Part shown: piece by piece, positions 19,201-27,074 of the stretch
How positions within the stretch are numbered: the first letter of the stretch is position 1
Layout of the letters: each line of letters opens with the position of its first letter
Origin: an uncultured Ruminococcus sp.
Lineage (GTDB): Bacteria > Bacillota > Clostridia > Oscillospirales > Ruminococcaceae
Direction: 5' to 3'
Length of the DNA: 64,000 nucleotides
NCBI GenBank assembly: GCA_902780505.1
Contig: CACZFN010000001.1
Location: 1-64,000, forward strand
Program-made: the position numbers and the translations under genes
The notes under the pieces: model-generated
What the model was told of the DNA's origin: nothing
Database searches by the model: none
What the model saw: the letters and a program-made list of their open reading frames with translations, nothing else

Positions 19201-20266
19201 TAACGACCACATAGTCAAGCGCAGGCTCAAAGCAGGCATAAGTCTTTCCTGTTACGGCATTTTTTATCTCGTCAAGCGTATACCCTATAGCGATCTTTGC
19301 TGCGACCTTAGCGATCGGGTAGCCGGTCGCCTTTGAAGCAAGCGCTGATGAACGTGAAACTCTCGGGTTCACCTCGATAACAGCATAGTCAAAAGTTTCG
19401 GGGTTAAGGGCAAACTGGCAGTTGCAGCCGCCCTCTACCTTCAGCGTATCTATTATTTTTAGTGCAGCCGAGCGAAGCATCTGGTATTCCTTATCTGCAA
19501 GTGTAACACAAGGTGCAATAACTATCGAGTCACCTGTATGAACACCCACAGGATCAAAGTTTTCCATAGAGCAGACTGTGATGACATTGCCTTTTGAATC
19601 ACGCATCACCTCAAACTCTATTTCCTTCCACCCTGCTATGCACTTTTCAACAAGCACCTGTGTTATCGGGGAAAGATAAAGCCCGTTACGTGTGATCTCT
19701 CTGAGTTCTTCCTCGTTATGGACGATACCGCCGCCCGTTCCGCCAAGAGTGAATGCCGGGCGGATAATAAGCGGGTAGCCTGTTTCGTTTGCAAATTCCA
19801 CGGCAGATTCAACATCATTTACAACCAGTGACGGAATACAGGGCTGACCAATAGAGTTCATAGTATCCTTGAACATCTGCCTGTCTTCAGCCTTGTCGAT
19901 AGTTTCAGGGTTTGCACCGAGAAGTTTGACGCCATATTTATCAAGAAAACCTTCCTTTGCAAGCTGCATGGAAAGTGTAAGACCTGTCTGCCCGCCAAGT
20001 GTTGACAGAATAGAATCAGGGCGTTCTTTTTTGATAACACGCTTCACCGTTTCAAGTGTAAGCGGTTCTATATATATTTTATCCGCCATATGATTATCAG
20101 TCATTATTGTTGCAGGGTTTGAGTTAATAAGGATAACCTCAAGCCCTTCTTCTTTAAGTGCCCTGCAAGCCTGTGTGCCCGCATAATCAAACTCAGCCGC
20201 CTGACCAATAACTATAGGGCCAGAGCCGATCACAAGAACGCTTTTTATACTTTTATTTAAAGGCAT
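16217..20266 (-). CDS. carB-dapF: Carbamoyl-phosphate synthase large chain fused to diaminopimelate epimerase
   Basis: One uninterrupted 1349-codon frame. Residues 1-1062 are full-length CarB: two ATP-grasp halves (GSGPIVIGQAAEFDYAG near 14, GSGPIRIGQGIEFDYAS near 560), the oligomerisation region, and the C-terminal MGS-like allosteric domain (about 935-1055). Residues 1063-1349 are full-length DapF: FTKMHGCGNDYVYI, the catalytic Cys in KMCGNGIRC, and the second Cys in GSGETWACGTGACA. The join is at an ATG (17080) with no SD-like sequence upstream, so separate translation of DapF looks unlikely. CarB makes carbamoyl phosphate for pyrimidines and arginine; DapF epimerises LL-DAP to meso-DAP. 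It lies between carA and dapL. GC and codon use look uniform across the join. Confidence 0.93.
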   Translation of the reverse strand: MPLNKSIKSVLVIGSGPIVIGQAAEFDYAGTQACRALKEEGLEVILINSNPATIMTDNHMADKIYIEPLTLETVKRVIKKERPDSILSTLGGQTGLTLSMQLAKEGFLDKYGVKLLGANPETIDKAEDRQMFKDTMNSIGQPCIPSLVVNDVESAVEFANETGYPLIIRPAFTLGGTGGGIVHNEEELREITRNGLYLSPITQVLVEKCIAGWKEIEFEVMRDSKGNVITVCSMENFDPVGVHTGDSIVIAPCVTLADKEYQMLRSAALKIIDTLKVEGGCNCQFALNPETFDYAVIEVNPRVSRSSALASKATGYPIAKVAAKIAIGYTLDEIKNAVTGKTYACFEPALDYVVVKLPKWPFDKFVYAKRELGTQMKATGEVMAIGTTFEQAIMKAVRGAEIGHDCLISPKMAGLSDEDVRTKLHDCNDERLFVVYEALRRGVSVEEIHSVTMIDEWFLYKLTKLIDVERELSKGILTYELYTAAKKIGYPDAVIERLSGCMVEKPLKAVYKMVDTCAAEFSAQTPYFYSTYDNDDEAADFIASKGSGNKTVIVFGSGPIRIGQGIEFDYASVHCVWALKEKGYDVVIVNNNPETVSTDFDTADRLYFEPLTNEDVMNIINIEKPYGVVVAFGGQTAIKLTKHLARNGVNILGTPPDSIDAAEDRERFDELLEKLQIKRPRGCTVMTTDEALEAANDIGFPVLMRPSYVLGGQNMIIAFNDDDIREYMGIILGQGIENPVLIDKYLMGTELEIDAICDGEEILIPGIMEHIERTGIHSGDSIAVYPAWNVSDSLMKRIVDCSKKLAIALNTKGLVNIQYIAYHDELYIIEVNPRSSRTIPYISKVTGVPMVDLATRCMLGEKLADMGYGTGLYRNSPYVAVKVPVFSFEKLIDVDNQLGPEMKSTGEVLAVSSSLEESLYKGLIAAGYKLGKKGGVFITVRDSDKREIPQTAKKFLDLGFKIYATKGTAAVLAEHGIPAEVVPKIHESDHNTLTLIESGKVGYVISTSSKGRIPTRDSVKIRRKTVEWNIPCLTSIDTANAIADSIRSKFTESTTEIVDINHMRTEKHKISFTKMHGCGNDYVYINCFDQRVDNPEGLALMLSDRHFGIGGDGIILVCPSEIADGKMRIFNLDGSEAKMCGNGIRCVAKFMRDNGIVDRDEMKIETLSGIMSISLKRHYGQVNGATVNMGPAILKPSLIPTTLPAGDNGYVVDRPIDIDGETYNVTCVSMGNPHCVTFMNNVDGIEIEKLGPKFEFNPIFPDRVNTEFIKVIDETTLKMRVWERGSGETWACGTGACAATVAAVLNGYCQKNTDITVRLRGGDLVIKVTDEAVYMTGNAVTVFKGEIIV

Positions 20267-20278
20267 AATATGTCCCCC

Positions 20279-21352
20279 TTAGTTTTCGTCTATCATTTTA
20301 ATAAAGCTGTCAAACAGGAAGCCTGTATCAAGAGGCCCCCCGCAGGCTTCAGGGTGGAACTGTACGGAAAATGCAGGCATATTTTCATACCTGATACCCT
20401 CACAGGTGCCGTCATTTGCATTGACAAACCATACCTTAGCGCCCTCGCCAAGTGAATCGTTGACAACAGCATAGCCGTGATTCTGACTGGTTATGTATAC
20501 CCTGCCTGTATCAACATTCTCACACGGCTGATTTGCACCCCTGTGACCGTATTTGAGCTTATGTGTCTTAGCCCCCTGAGAAAGGGCAAGCAGCTGATGC
20601 CCAAGACAGATACCGAACGTAGGTATCTTCTTTTCACAGACTTTCTTTAGTTCTTCAATTATCTCTGTATTCTCAGCAGGATCCCCGGGGCCGTTTGAAA
20701 GCATTATTCCGTCAGGTGCAAGTTCAAGTATCCTTTGCGCTTTTGTAAATGACGGGACAACTGTTACTTCGCACCCACGGGCAACAAGTTCCCTTGCGAT
20801 ATTTGCCTTAGCACCAAAATCCCATAAAACGACCTTCCGTTTTACACTGACAGGCGAGATGACTTTTTCTTCTTTACAGGTTGTATTCTTTACAGCGTCC
20901 CTGATAGTGTAGTTTTTGAGTTCAGACAGACCGAAGCCTGAATTGGATCCCTCGGTAATGATCTTACCGTTCATAACGCCGTATTCACGTACTATCTTGG
21001 TAAGAGCCCTCGTATCTATCCCATAGATACCGATAACGCCCTCTTTCTTTAAAAAAGTGTCAAGATCACCCTCGCATCTGAAGTTGCTGGGCTCTTGACA
21101 CCAATCTCTTACAATATAAGCCTTGACGTGAGGACACTCACTCTCAAAATCAGAGGGAATAACCCCGTAATTGCCAATAAGAGGAAAAGTCTGAACAACT
21201 ATCTGCCCATAATAGCTCGGATCTGTAAGGGTTTCAAGATAGCCGGTCATAGCAGTAGTAAAAACTATCTCGCCGACAGCTTCACCGCTTGCGCCGAAGC
21301 TTTTTCCTTCAAATATAGTGCCGTTTTCCAAAATAAGATAAGCCTTATGCAC
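20279..21352 (-). CDS. carA: Carbamoyl-phosphate synthase small chain (glutaminase)
   Basis: The 357-residue glutamine amidotransferase subunit that supplies ammonia to CarB. The N-terminal CPSase_sm domain has TAMTGYLETLTDPSY. The class I amidotransferase domain carries the nucleophile in FGICLGHQLL and the His/Glu pair in VQFHPEA. The start is a GTG at 21352 with GGAGGAGCTAAAG just upstream. The stop lies 12 nt before the carB-dapF start, so the two are surely co-transcribed. There is no PyrR-type attenuator in the roughly 30-nt leader. Confidence 0.95.
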   Translation of the reverse strand: MHKAYLILENGTIFEGKSFGASGEAVGEIVFTTAMTGYLETLTDPSYYGQIVVQTFPLIGNYGVIPSDFESECPHVKAYIVRDWCQEPSNFRCEGDLDTFLKKEGVIGIYGIDTRALTKIVREYGVMNGKIITEGSNSGFGLSELKNYTIRDAVKNTTCKEEKVISPVSVKRKVVLWDFGAKANIARELVARGCEVTVVPSFTKAQRILELAPDGIMLSNGPGDPAENTEIIEELKKVCEKKIPTFGICLGHQLLALSQGAKTHKLKYGHRGANQPCENVDTGRVYITSQNHGYAVVNDSLGEGAKVWFVNANDGTCEGIRYENMPAFSVQFHPEACGGPLDTGFLFDSFIKMIDEN

Positions 21353-21389
21353 CTTTAGCTCCTCCTTTTTTACACAAGATTACTATTTA

Positions 21390-21418
21390 ATTATATCATA
21401 TCAGCAGGTAATTGTAAA
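21390..21418 (-). promoter_or_regulatory. Promoter of the carA/carB-dapF/dapL operon
   Basis: On the minus strand, TTTACA (21413-21418), 17 nt, TATAAT (21390-21395). The intergenic stretch 21353-21680 (328 nt) holds this and the divergent promoter at 21596. The middle (21425-21570) is AT-rich, with a loose ATCGTAA/TTACGAT inverted pair and nothing else I can name. Confidence 0.65.
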
Positions 21419-21573
21419 TAGCACATTTATGAATTTTTTAACCAAAGATAAAGAGATAGTAATCAAAAGTCGATCGTAAAGCGAAAAAAGCAATAATAAT
21501 TACGATTTGTAATACATTATATGAAACCATTCTCTTGAAAATCATTATTTGCACCAAAAAAACGGACAGTAAA

Positions 21574-21624
21574 TGTGATTTTTATGTGAAAAGACTTGAC
21601 ATTAATAGCTTTTGGGTGTATAAT
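21574..21624 (+). promoter_or_regulatory. Consensus promoter of the NlpC/P60 gene with upstream shared motif
   Basis: TTGACA (21596-21601), 17-nt spacer and TATAAT (21619-21624), a perfect sigma-A match. The 27 nt from 21574 to the end of the TTGAC match 36112-36138, upstream of the AbrB-type gene, at 22 of 27 positions and with the same offset to the -35 box. Two TGTGA half-sites are included. Confidence 0.8.
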
Positions 21625-21680
21625 AATTACAATTCGATAACAAAACTCAGTTTGTGGTTTTTAAAAATGGAGTATATAAA

Positions 21681-23033
21681 ATGTATATAAAAGCAAGAAT
21701 AAAAAAAGTCGCTGCAATATGTGCAGCATTTCTGATAGCCGTTACAGTGATCGGTTCCGCAAGGGACACTAATGTTACTGTGACAAATGCAACACCCGAC
21801 GAATACAGAAGAAGGCTTGAACAGCTTGATGAAAAACAGCAGGAGCTTGATAAGAAGATATCCGCAAAGGCTGAAGATATCGAGCAACAGGTCGAAAAGC
21901 TTGAAGCTATCAAAGAACAGATAAAGACAGTAAACGACAAGATAGAACTTGTTGAAACAAATATTCAGAAAACCGAGGACGAAATGGCAGAGCTTGCAGG
22001 TGAGCTTTATGCCACAAAGCATGATATCGAGGTCAAGGAAAAAGAAATAAAGGAAGGACTTGATGATTTCTGCGGAAGACTCAGGGCAATGTATGTTGCG
22101 GGGACTGAATCCTACACGGATATGATAATCAATTCCAATGACTTTTATGATGTACTTATGCGGCTTGAACTTATAAAGAGAGTTGCAAACCACGATAATG
22201 ATACACTCGATAACCTTATCGCACAAAAGAATGAACTTGAAGACAGGAAGGCAACACTTGAAGAACAGTCCAAGGCACTTAAAGCAAAATCAGCAGAATT
22301 CCAGCAGCAGAATGATGATCTGACAGAGCAGAAAGCAAAGCTCGATTACCTCAAGGAGGAATCAGATAAGACACTTCAGGAACTTACCGCAGATAAGCAG
22401 GAACTTGATGCCCAGGACGAAAAACTTAAAGCAAAAATATCTTCTGTATCAGAGGAAGCTAAGACTGCAACAACTACTACCACGACAACTACAACAACAA
22501 CGACTACAACTACTCCCCCTCCTGTAATTACATATTACGAAGAAGATGACGATGACGATTGGGTATATGTGGATCCGACACCTGTTCCCACAACAAAGGC
22601 AAATGACGCAGAGCCTATCGAATCACCTGCACAGACGATAACCAGTGACAGTTCGCGTCAGGCCAAGATAGATAAAGTCGTAAACTATGCGCTTTCAAAT
22701 GTCGGCGGCGCTTATATCTGGGGCGGCGCTTCATACAGGGCGTGCGACTGCTCAGGTCTTATGCTTCTTGCTTACGCACAGATCGGTATAAGCCTCCCCC
22801 ACTATGCTGCATCTCAGGCTTATTATGGCACCAATGTCGCTTATAACGATATGCTCCCCGGTGATATGATATTCTTTGGCTATGGTTCATATTCAAGCAT
22901 TTATCACGTTGGTATGTATATCGGTAACGGAAGAATGGTTGAAGCACAGTGCTCAGAAACGGGTATTGTTATCTCAAACCTTTCAAATGTACTTACATAC
23001 AGCCAGATAACAGCTATTAAGCGACTGATATAA
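21681..23033 (+). CDS. Secreted NlpC/P60 peptidoglycan hydrolase with coiled coil
   Basis: A 450-residue cell-wall hydrolase. A signal peptide (1-28, AAICAAFLIAVTVIGSA) is followed by a long coiled coil (about 40-255, heptads such as LEQLDEKQQELDKKISAK), as in PcsB/CwlO-type proteins. Then come a run of about 15 Thr and Pro residues, an acidic patch, and the C-terminal NlpC/P60 domain (about 330-450). Catalytic residues are Cys in CDCSGL and His in IYHVGMYIG; the fold cleaves D-Glu-meso-DAP peptide bonds. The start at ATG 21681 has GGAG 8 nt upstream; the GTG at 21654 lacks an SD and would add a non-signal extension. Its role is probably septation or elongation, with the coiled coil as the regulatory contact. 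Confidence 0.92.
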   Translation: MYIKARIKKVAAICAAFLIAVTVIGSARDTNVTVTNATPDEYRRRLEQLDEKQQELDKKISAKAEDIEQQVEKLEAIKEQIKTVNDKIELVETNIQKTEDEMAELAGELYATKHDIEVKEKEIKEGLDDFCGRLRAMYVAGTESYTDMIINSNDFYDVLMRLELIKRVANHDNDTLDNLIAQKNELEDRKATLEEQSKALKAKSAEFQQQNDDLTEQKAKLDYLKEESDKTLQELTADKQELDAQDEKLKAKISSVSEEAKTATTTTTTTTTTTTTTTPPPVITYYEEDDDDDWVYVDPTPVPTTKANDAEPIESPAQTITSDSSRQAKIDKVVNYALSNVGGAYIWGGASYRACDCSGLMLLAYAQIGISLPHYAASQAYYGTNVAYNDMLPGDMIFFGYGSYSSIYHVGMYIGNGRMVEAQCSETGIVISNLSNVLTYSQITAIKRLI

Positions 23034-23050
23034 CAGAATAAGATATCATA

Positions 23051-23077
23051 GACCGCTGCATTAGTAATGCAGCGGTT
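23051..23077. repeat. 27-nt hairpin repeat, copy 1 (terminator of the NlpC/P60 gene)
   Basis: GACCGCTGCATTAGTAATGCAGCGGTT, a 10-bp stem (ACCGCTGCAT/ATGCAGCGGT). The identical 27 nt recur at 23244. Here it lies 17 nt after the stop at 23033 and is followed by CATTCTG, without a U-run. Confidence 0.7.
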
Positions 23078-23243
23078 CATTCTGTTGATAAAGTAGTATT
23101 TTTGGTGAATGCATATCCGAAGGGGTTTGGCGGCACTTGTCTACTGCGTAGACAGGGAAAGCCCCAAAAACAGGGCGTGGACAGCCTTTGAGTTTTCACT
23201 TCATTTCGCACGTATCACTAAAATAAGGTTTTTCGACAAGCTG
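23078..23243. other. Structured intergenic segment between two identical hairpins
   Basis: These 166 nt hold no convincing gene; a 66-codon frame from 23109 has no SD and runs through copy 2 of the hairpin. There is a GTCTAC-TGC-GTAGAC hairpin near 23138-23152 inside an outer GGGG/CCCC pairing, and TTCGACA (23232-23238), which matches the Spo0A box in reverse. It may be a small non-coding repeat element or RNA. Confidence 0.35.
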
Positions 23244-23270
23244 GACCGCTGCATTAGTAATGCAGCGGTT
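23244..23270. repeat. 27-nt hairpin repeat, copy 2 (intrinsic terminator)
   Basis: Identical to 23051-23077 but followed by TTTTTTG, making a textbook terminator. It ends 19 nt before the -35 of the next promoter. Confidence 0.75.
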
Positions 23271-23289
23271 TTTTGTAACTATTTGTTAC

Positions 23290-23318
23290 TTGCAAAATAC
23301 AAGAGTTAGTGCTATAAT
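23290..23318 (+). promoter_or_regulatory. Promoter of the two lipoprotein genes
   Basis: TTGCAA (23290-23295), 17 nt, TATAAT (23313-23318), about 35 nt before ATG 23353. Confidence 0.7.
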
Positions 23319-23352
23319 CTTTATATAGTATATAGACCTAAAGGAGATAATA

Positions 23353-23907
23353 ATGATAACAAGAGTATTAAAAACTGTATGTGCAGTATGTACGGCTGCC
23401 TGCCTTATAACAGCCCTTGGCAGCTGCTCGGACACAAGTTCTTCGGGTGAGTCTGATAAAGAAAACACAGCAAGTTCTGATACATCGGTACAAATAACAG
23501 CAGAGGATTACATAAAAAAAGCGCTTGAACAGCAGCCTGATCCGTTGCTCGACACCACTACAGCAAAAGGTGATACAAGCGAATACGGATTTGATAACTA
23601 CTGCAAAAAGCTTTACGGAGGGCTTGAACCTGATGAACTTGAAGACGGCGCTATAAGCTATGCATCAAGCGGCGGTAATGCTGATGAGATATCCTTGCTA
23701 AAAGCAAAGGACAGTTCAATGCAGCAAGAGCTTACTCAGCTGTTAAAAAACAGAATAGATGTAAGACATCACGACTTTGAGGGCTATAAACCTGAAGAAC
23801 TTGAAAAAATAGATAAATCAAGGGTATTTGAGGCAAACGGCTACAGCATACTTGTTATTTCAGATGATGCCGAAAAGATCGAGGAAGCTTTTAAAAAAGT
23901 CAGGTAG
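23353..23907 (+). CDS. Small lipoprotein, function unknown
   Basis: A 184-residue exported lipoprotein. The signal peptide has a lipobox ALGSC (Cys near residue 25), followed by a Ser/Thr/Asp-rich tether and an acidic folded part. The end, YSILVISDDAEKIEEAFKKVR, could be a small alpha/beta unit. I recognise no family. AAGGAG lies 8 nt before ATG 23353. It is co-directional with the transglutaminase-like lipoprotein 28 nt downstream. Confidence 0.75.
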   Translation: MITRVLKTVCAVCTAACLITALGSCSDTSSSGESDKENTASSDTSVQITAEDYIKKALEQQPDPLLDTTTAKGDTSEYGFDNYCKKLYGGLEPDELEDGAISYASSGGNADEISLLKAKDSSMQQELTQLLKNRIDVRHHDFEGYKPEELEKIDKSRVFEANGYSILVISDDAEKIEEAFKKVR

Positions 23908-23935
23908 AAAATACATTACAGAAAGAAGACTATAA

Positions 23936-25153
23936 ATGAAGAAAATAATGATTACCGCACTGTGTCTTGCAATGGCCGCAGGGTGTGTCGGTTGTTCTGA
24001 CAGCAATAACAGCAGCAAGATAGAAGAAAGCAGCTCTGCTTCGGCTGATGAAAGCCGGAACAGTTTCGATGAACTTGCAAAAAAACTTGACGAACAGCAG
24101 AAAACTATCGAAAAACAGCAGAAAAAACTTGATACTGTTTCAGAAGTCTTCAAAGAAACTTATGGTGAGGATATTTTTTCCGACAGCTTTGATATAAACA
24201 ATATGAATAACGGTTTTTCTCATCCCATATATGATGATACTGCTGTAGTTGATGCCTACAAAACGGGTGACAGTTCAAAACTTACTGACGATAAGGACAT
24301 ATTTATCCTTGAAACCGCATCAAAAGCGATAAAGGACATTATCAATGACAGTATGAATGATTATGAAAAGGAAAAAGCTGTATACGATTATATTTTCAGT
24401 CAGTCCCATTTTGACGAAGGTAATCTTTCGGCTATCCCCCACACAGATCAGTACAGCCATACCCCGTATGGCGTTCTGCATGATCATAATGCAATTTGTG
24501 TCGGCAATGCTACGACATTCAAGCTGTTTATGGATATGCTCGGTATTGAAAACAAAATTATCCATTCCACTGAACAGGGCGAACACGCATGGAATCTTGT
24601 AAAATTAGATGATGACTGGTACCACGTTGATATCACTTTTGATAACGGCGTAAGCATTCCTTCATATGCCATGTTCAATGTATCGGACGCTGTCAAAGAT
24701 GCGGATTCCTATCCGTGGGATCATAATGAATTCCCCGCTGCAAACGGGACAAAGTACAGCTTTGCAGCACAAAACGCTCAGGAAATAAATGATATATACG
24801 GGACAGCCGAATTATTTGCAAAGGCAATAAATGAAGAAAAGCCATATTGCTACTTTAAATTCAAACTTGATAAAAGCATTAAAGATACTGATGCTGCTGT
24901 ATATTTATTCAACAGGATAATAAATGAAGCGACTTATCAGATGGGCGGTAATGAATATGAATGCACAGGTATTTCGGGCTTTGTGAATGACGGGTATTAC
25001 TATGGCGGAATAAGCATAACGATATACAAACAAAGTGAAGAACCGCAGATACCCGATTATGATATAGACGAAATAGATATAGACCTTGGCAGGTTATATG
25101 ATGAATTCTTAAACAAACTTGATGTTGAAATTGATCTTTCAGGAATTTATTGA
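23936..25153 (+). CDS. Transglutaminase-like lipoprotein
   Basis: A 405-residue lipoprotein: signal peptide with lipobox VGC (Cys near 20), Ser-rich tether, a short coiled coil (LDEQQKTIEKQQKKLDTVS), then a transglutaminase-like (TGc) domain. The catalytic triad is visible: Cys in AICVGNATTF, His in GEHAWNLV and Asp in WYHVDITFD. Such domains act as surface peptidases or cross-linking enzymes, or as structural folds in the envelope. Residues 290-405 form a further soluble domain that I cannot name. Its neighbours, a cell-wall hydrolase and another lipoprotein, fit an envelope role. The SD (AGAAAGAAG) is weak. Confidence 0.85.
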   Translation: MKKIMITALCLAMAAGCVGCSDSNNSSKIEESSSASADESRNSFDELAKKLDEQQKTIEKQQKKLDTVSEVFKETYGEDIFSDSFDINNMNNGFSHPIYDDTAVVDAYKTGDSSKLTDDKDIFILETASKAIKDIINDSMNDYEKEKAVYDYIFSQSHFDEGNLSAIPHTDQYSHTPYGVLHDHNAICVGNATTFKLFMDMLGIENKIIHSTEQGEHAWNLVKLDDDWYHVDITFDNGVSIPSYAMFNVSDAVKDADSYPWDHNEFPAANGTKYSFAAQNAQEINDIYGTAELFAKAINEEKPYCYFKFKLDKSIKDTDAAVYLFNRIINEATYQMGGNEYECTGISGFVNDGYYYGGISITIYKQSEEPQIPDYDIDEIDIDLGRLYDEFLNKLDVEIDLSGIY

Positions 25154-25180
25154 TAAACACGCAAATCAATAATATATTAA

Positions 25181-25214
25181 CAGCCCCGAAGCAAACTGTC
25201 CGGCTTCGGGGCTG
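25181..25214. terminator. Bidirectional terminator hairpin
   Basis: CAGCCCCGAAGC (25181-25192) pairs perfectly with GCTTCGGGGCTG (25203-25214). It lies between the convergent lipoprotein gene and cysK and lacks a long U-run on either side. Confidence 0.65.
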
Positions 25215-25258
25215 TCAGTATTCAAAAAAGTAAGATAGTAATAGGTTTGCGATAATTG

Positions 25259-26188
25259 TCAGTCAAATAAAGCAGTTGAAAGATATCTTTCACCTGTATC
25301 GGGAAGAAGCACAACGATAGTCTTGCCCTTGTTTTCCTCACGCTTTGCAAGCTCTGCGGCAGCATATAGTGCAGCGCCGGAAGATATGCCGACAAGCACA
25401 CCTTCGCTTCTTGCAAATGCAGCGCCCTTCTGGAATGCACCCTCGTTTGGTACCTTTATAACCTCATCATAAACCTTAGTATCAAGTGTATCAGGTACAA
25501 AACCTGCGCCGATGCCCTGGATCTTGTGCGGCCCTGACTTGCCTTCGGAAAGTACAGGTGAGGTTTCAGGTTCAACTGCTACAACCTTGATATCGGGGTT
25601 CTTTTCTTTAAGATATCTGCCTGTACCCGAAACAGTACCGCCTGTGCCGACACCGGCTATGAAAATATCAACTTTGCCGTCTGTACCTTCCCATATCTCG
25701 GGCCCTGTGCTGTCATAGTGCGCCTGCGGGTTTGAAGGATTTACAAACTGTCCGAGTATAACAGCATTATCTATCTCCTTAGAAAGCTCGTCTGCTTTCT
25801 CAATAGCGCCCTTCATACCCTTTGCACCCTCGGTAAGAACCACCTTTGCACCGAAGGCTTTTAGCAGGTTTCTTCTTTCAACGCTCATGGTCTCCGGCAT
25901 TGTAAGAATAACAGTATAACCTTTTGATACGCCGACTGATGCAAGCCCTATACCTGTATTGCCGGATGTAGGTTCGATGATTGTAGCACCTTCTTTAAGA
26001 ATACCTTTCTTTTCCGCGTCTTCGATCATTGCTTTGGCTATTCTGTCCTTAACACTTCCTGCGGGGTTGAACAGTTCAAGCTTTGCAACTATCCTTGCAT
26101 CAATACCCTCGCTCTTTGCAAATCTGTCTGCGCTGAGAAGCGGTGTGTTGCCGATAAGCTCTGATACATTTGATTTGATGTCTGCCAT
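25259..26188 (-). CDS. cysK: Cysteine synthase A (O-acetylserine sulfhydrylase)
   Basis: Forms cysteine from O-acetylserine and sulfide with PLP. The 309 residues match the CysK family: PLP lysine in [11 protein letters not shown] near residue 43, the substrate loop [10 protein letters not shown], the PLP-phosphate loop [13 protein letters not shown], and [11 protein letters not shown] near the C-terminus. The start is taken at ATG 26188, with AAAGGAA 9 nt upstream; the ATG at 26197 would sit on the SD. It is monocistronic, between a terminator hairpin and an operator-like promoter. Confidence 0.95.
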   Translation of the reverse strand: MADIKSNVSELIGNTPLLSADRFAKSEGIDARIVAKLELFNPAGSVKDRIAKAMIEDAEKKGILKEGATIIEPTSGNTGIGLASVGVSKGYTVILTMPETMSVERRNLLKAFGAKVVLTEGAKGMKGAIEKADELSKEIDNAVILGQFVNPSNPQAHYDSTGPEIWEGTDGKVDIFIAGVGTGGTVSGTGRYLKEKNPDIKVVAVEPETSPVLSEGKSGPHKIQGIGAGFVPDTLDTKVYDEVIKVPNEGAFQKGAAFARSEGVLVGISSGAALYAAAELAKREENKGKTIVVLLPDTGERYLSTALFD

Positions 26189-26249
26189 TTGGATCATTTC
26201 CTTTCAAAAAGTTTATTTCATATAGGATTAGTAGTCTTTCTACAATTAT

Positions 26250-26284
26250 ATGATATCACCTATTTCCTATTTTGTCAATAGGAA
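26250..26284 (-). promoter_or_regulatory. cysK promoter with inverted-repeat operator
   Basis: On the minus strand, TTGACA (26273-26278), 17 nt, TATCAT (26250-26255). A perfect 8-bp inverted repeat, TTCCTATT-N5-AATAGGAA (26264-26284), covers the -35 box. The geometry suggests repression, for example by a CymR/Rrf2-type sulfur regulator; the identity is inferred only from the target gene. Confidence 0.6.
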
Positions 26285-26345
26285 TATAAGGCTTTTGGAA
26301 TTTATCACAGTTTGTTAATATCATTTATTGAATTATATGTATATT

Positions 26346-27056
26346 TTACACAAATGTCACTTCAAGATTACAGCACACTTCATTGTTACTGTCCAAAACA
26401 GAGAATACTTCACTCCCCTGCCTGTTCCAGACTTTTATCAATGCATCTGCCCCGTATTTCAGCGGCCGCTTATACTCTGTACGTATTCCTTTTACAGACT
26501 TATCCTTTGGAAGAAGGTCATCGATCATATCAAGGTACCTTGCGTTATTTACATGGCTGTACATATCTATATAAAAGCTGTGTACGGGAACTTTTATAAC
26601 GCTGTCAGGCTCGTTATCGGGCAGAGTGATCTTGCGCGGAAGATACTCCATATCGATCTTTGGCTCTTTTTGGACACTCTGTACAAGTTCTTCTGAGATC
26701 TTCACAGGCTTCTGAGTATCAAGCTCAGCAAAAGCGCCGATCTCCACCTCTCTGACACAGATATTTCCTGAACTGTCTTTGATAACAGTGTTACGGTAGC
26801 CGTACATTCTTTTTAGTTCATAGCACCATGTGGATACTTCAAGCTGTTCATTATAGTCAGGCAGTCTTAGTATATCAGCCTGCCTTGAAACAAGAAACAT
26901 GACATTCCCTGTCCGCTCAAAATACGGTGTCAGAACAGGTTCATTCTGTAAATGGTCATAGGCGCAGTCCTGCAGCAGATCGATCAGTGCGCTCAGCCTT
27001 ATCTTGCCCCCAAAGCCAATATTACTGCACCTGACAGTTCGTTTCATAGTATACAT
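26346..27056 (-). CDS. Acyl-ACP thioesterase (FatA/FatB-like)
   Basis: A 236-residue double-hotdog protein of the bacterial acyl-ACP thioesterase family, which releases fatty acids from acyl carrier protein. The N-terminal hotdog has the substrate helix LIDLLQDCAYDHL. The C-terminal hotdog carries the conserved Asn/His region SFYIDMYSHVNNARYLDMI. ATG 27056 is chosen because AAGGAG lies just upstream; earlier frame codons fall in a terminator hairpin. It is last in a five-gene minus-strand run. A possible use is lipid remodelling; the chain length cannot be read from sequence. Confidence 0.88.
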   Translation of the reverse strand: MYTMKRTVRCSNIGFGGKIRLSALIDLLQDCAYDHLQNEPVLTPYFERTGNVMFLVSRQADILRLPDYNEQLEVSTWCYELKRMYGYRNTVIKDSSGNICVREVEIGAFAELDTQKPVKISEELVQSVQKEPKIDMEYLPRKITLPDNEPDSVIKVPVHSFYIDMYSHVNNARYLDMIDDLLPKDKSVKGIRTEYKRPLKYGADALIKVWNRQGSEVFSVLDSNNEVCCNLEVTFV

Positions 27057-27074
27057 ATTTATAACTCCTTTATA

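Noticed and set aside
22470..22515. Tandem ACN repeat as a possible microsatellite or CRISPR-like repeat
   Set aside because: It is in frame and encodes the Thr-rich linker of the NlpC/P60 protein; codons vary, so it is coding low complexity.
23109..23309. 66-codon frame in the spacer between identical hairpins
   Set aside because: No SD, and it reads through the second hairpin and terminator. Better explained as a non-coding element.
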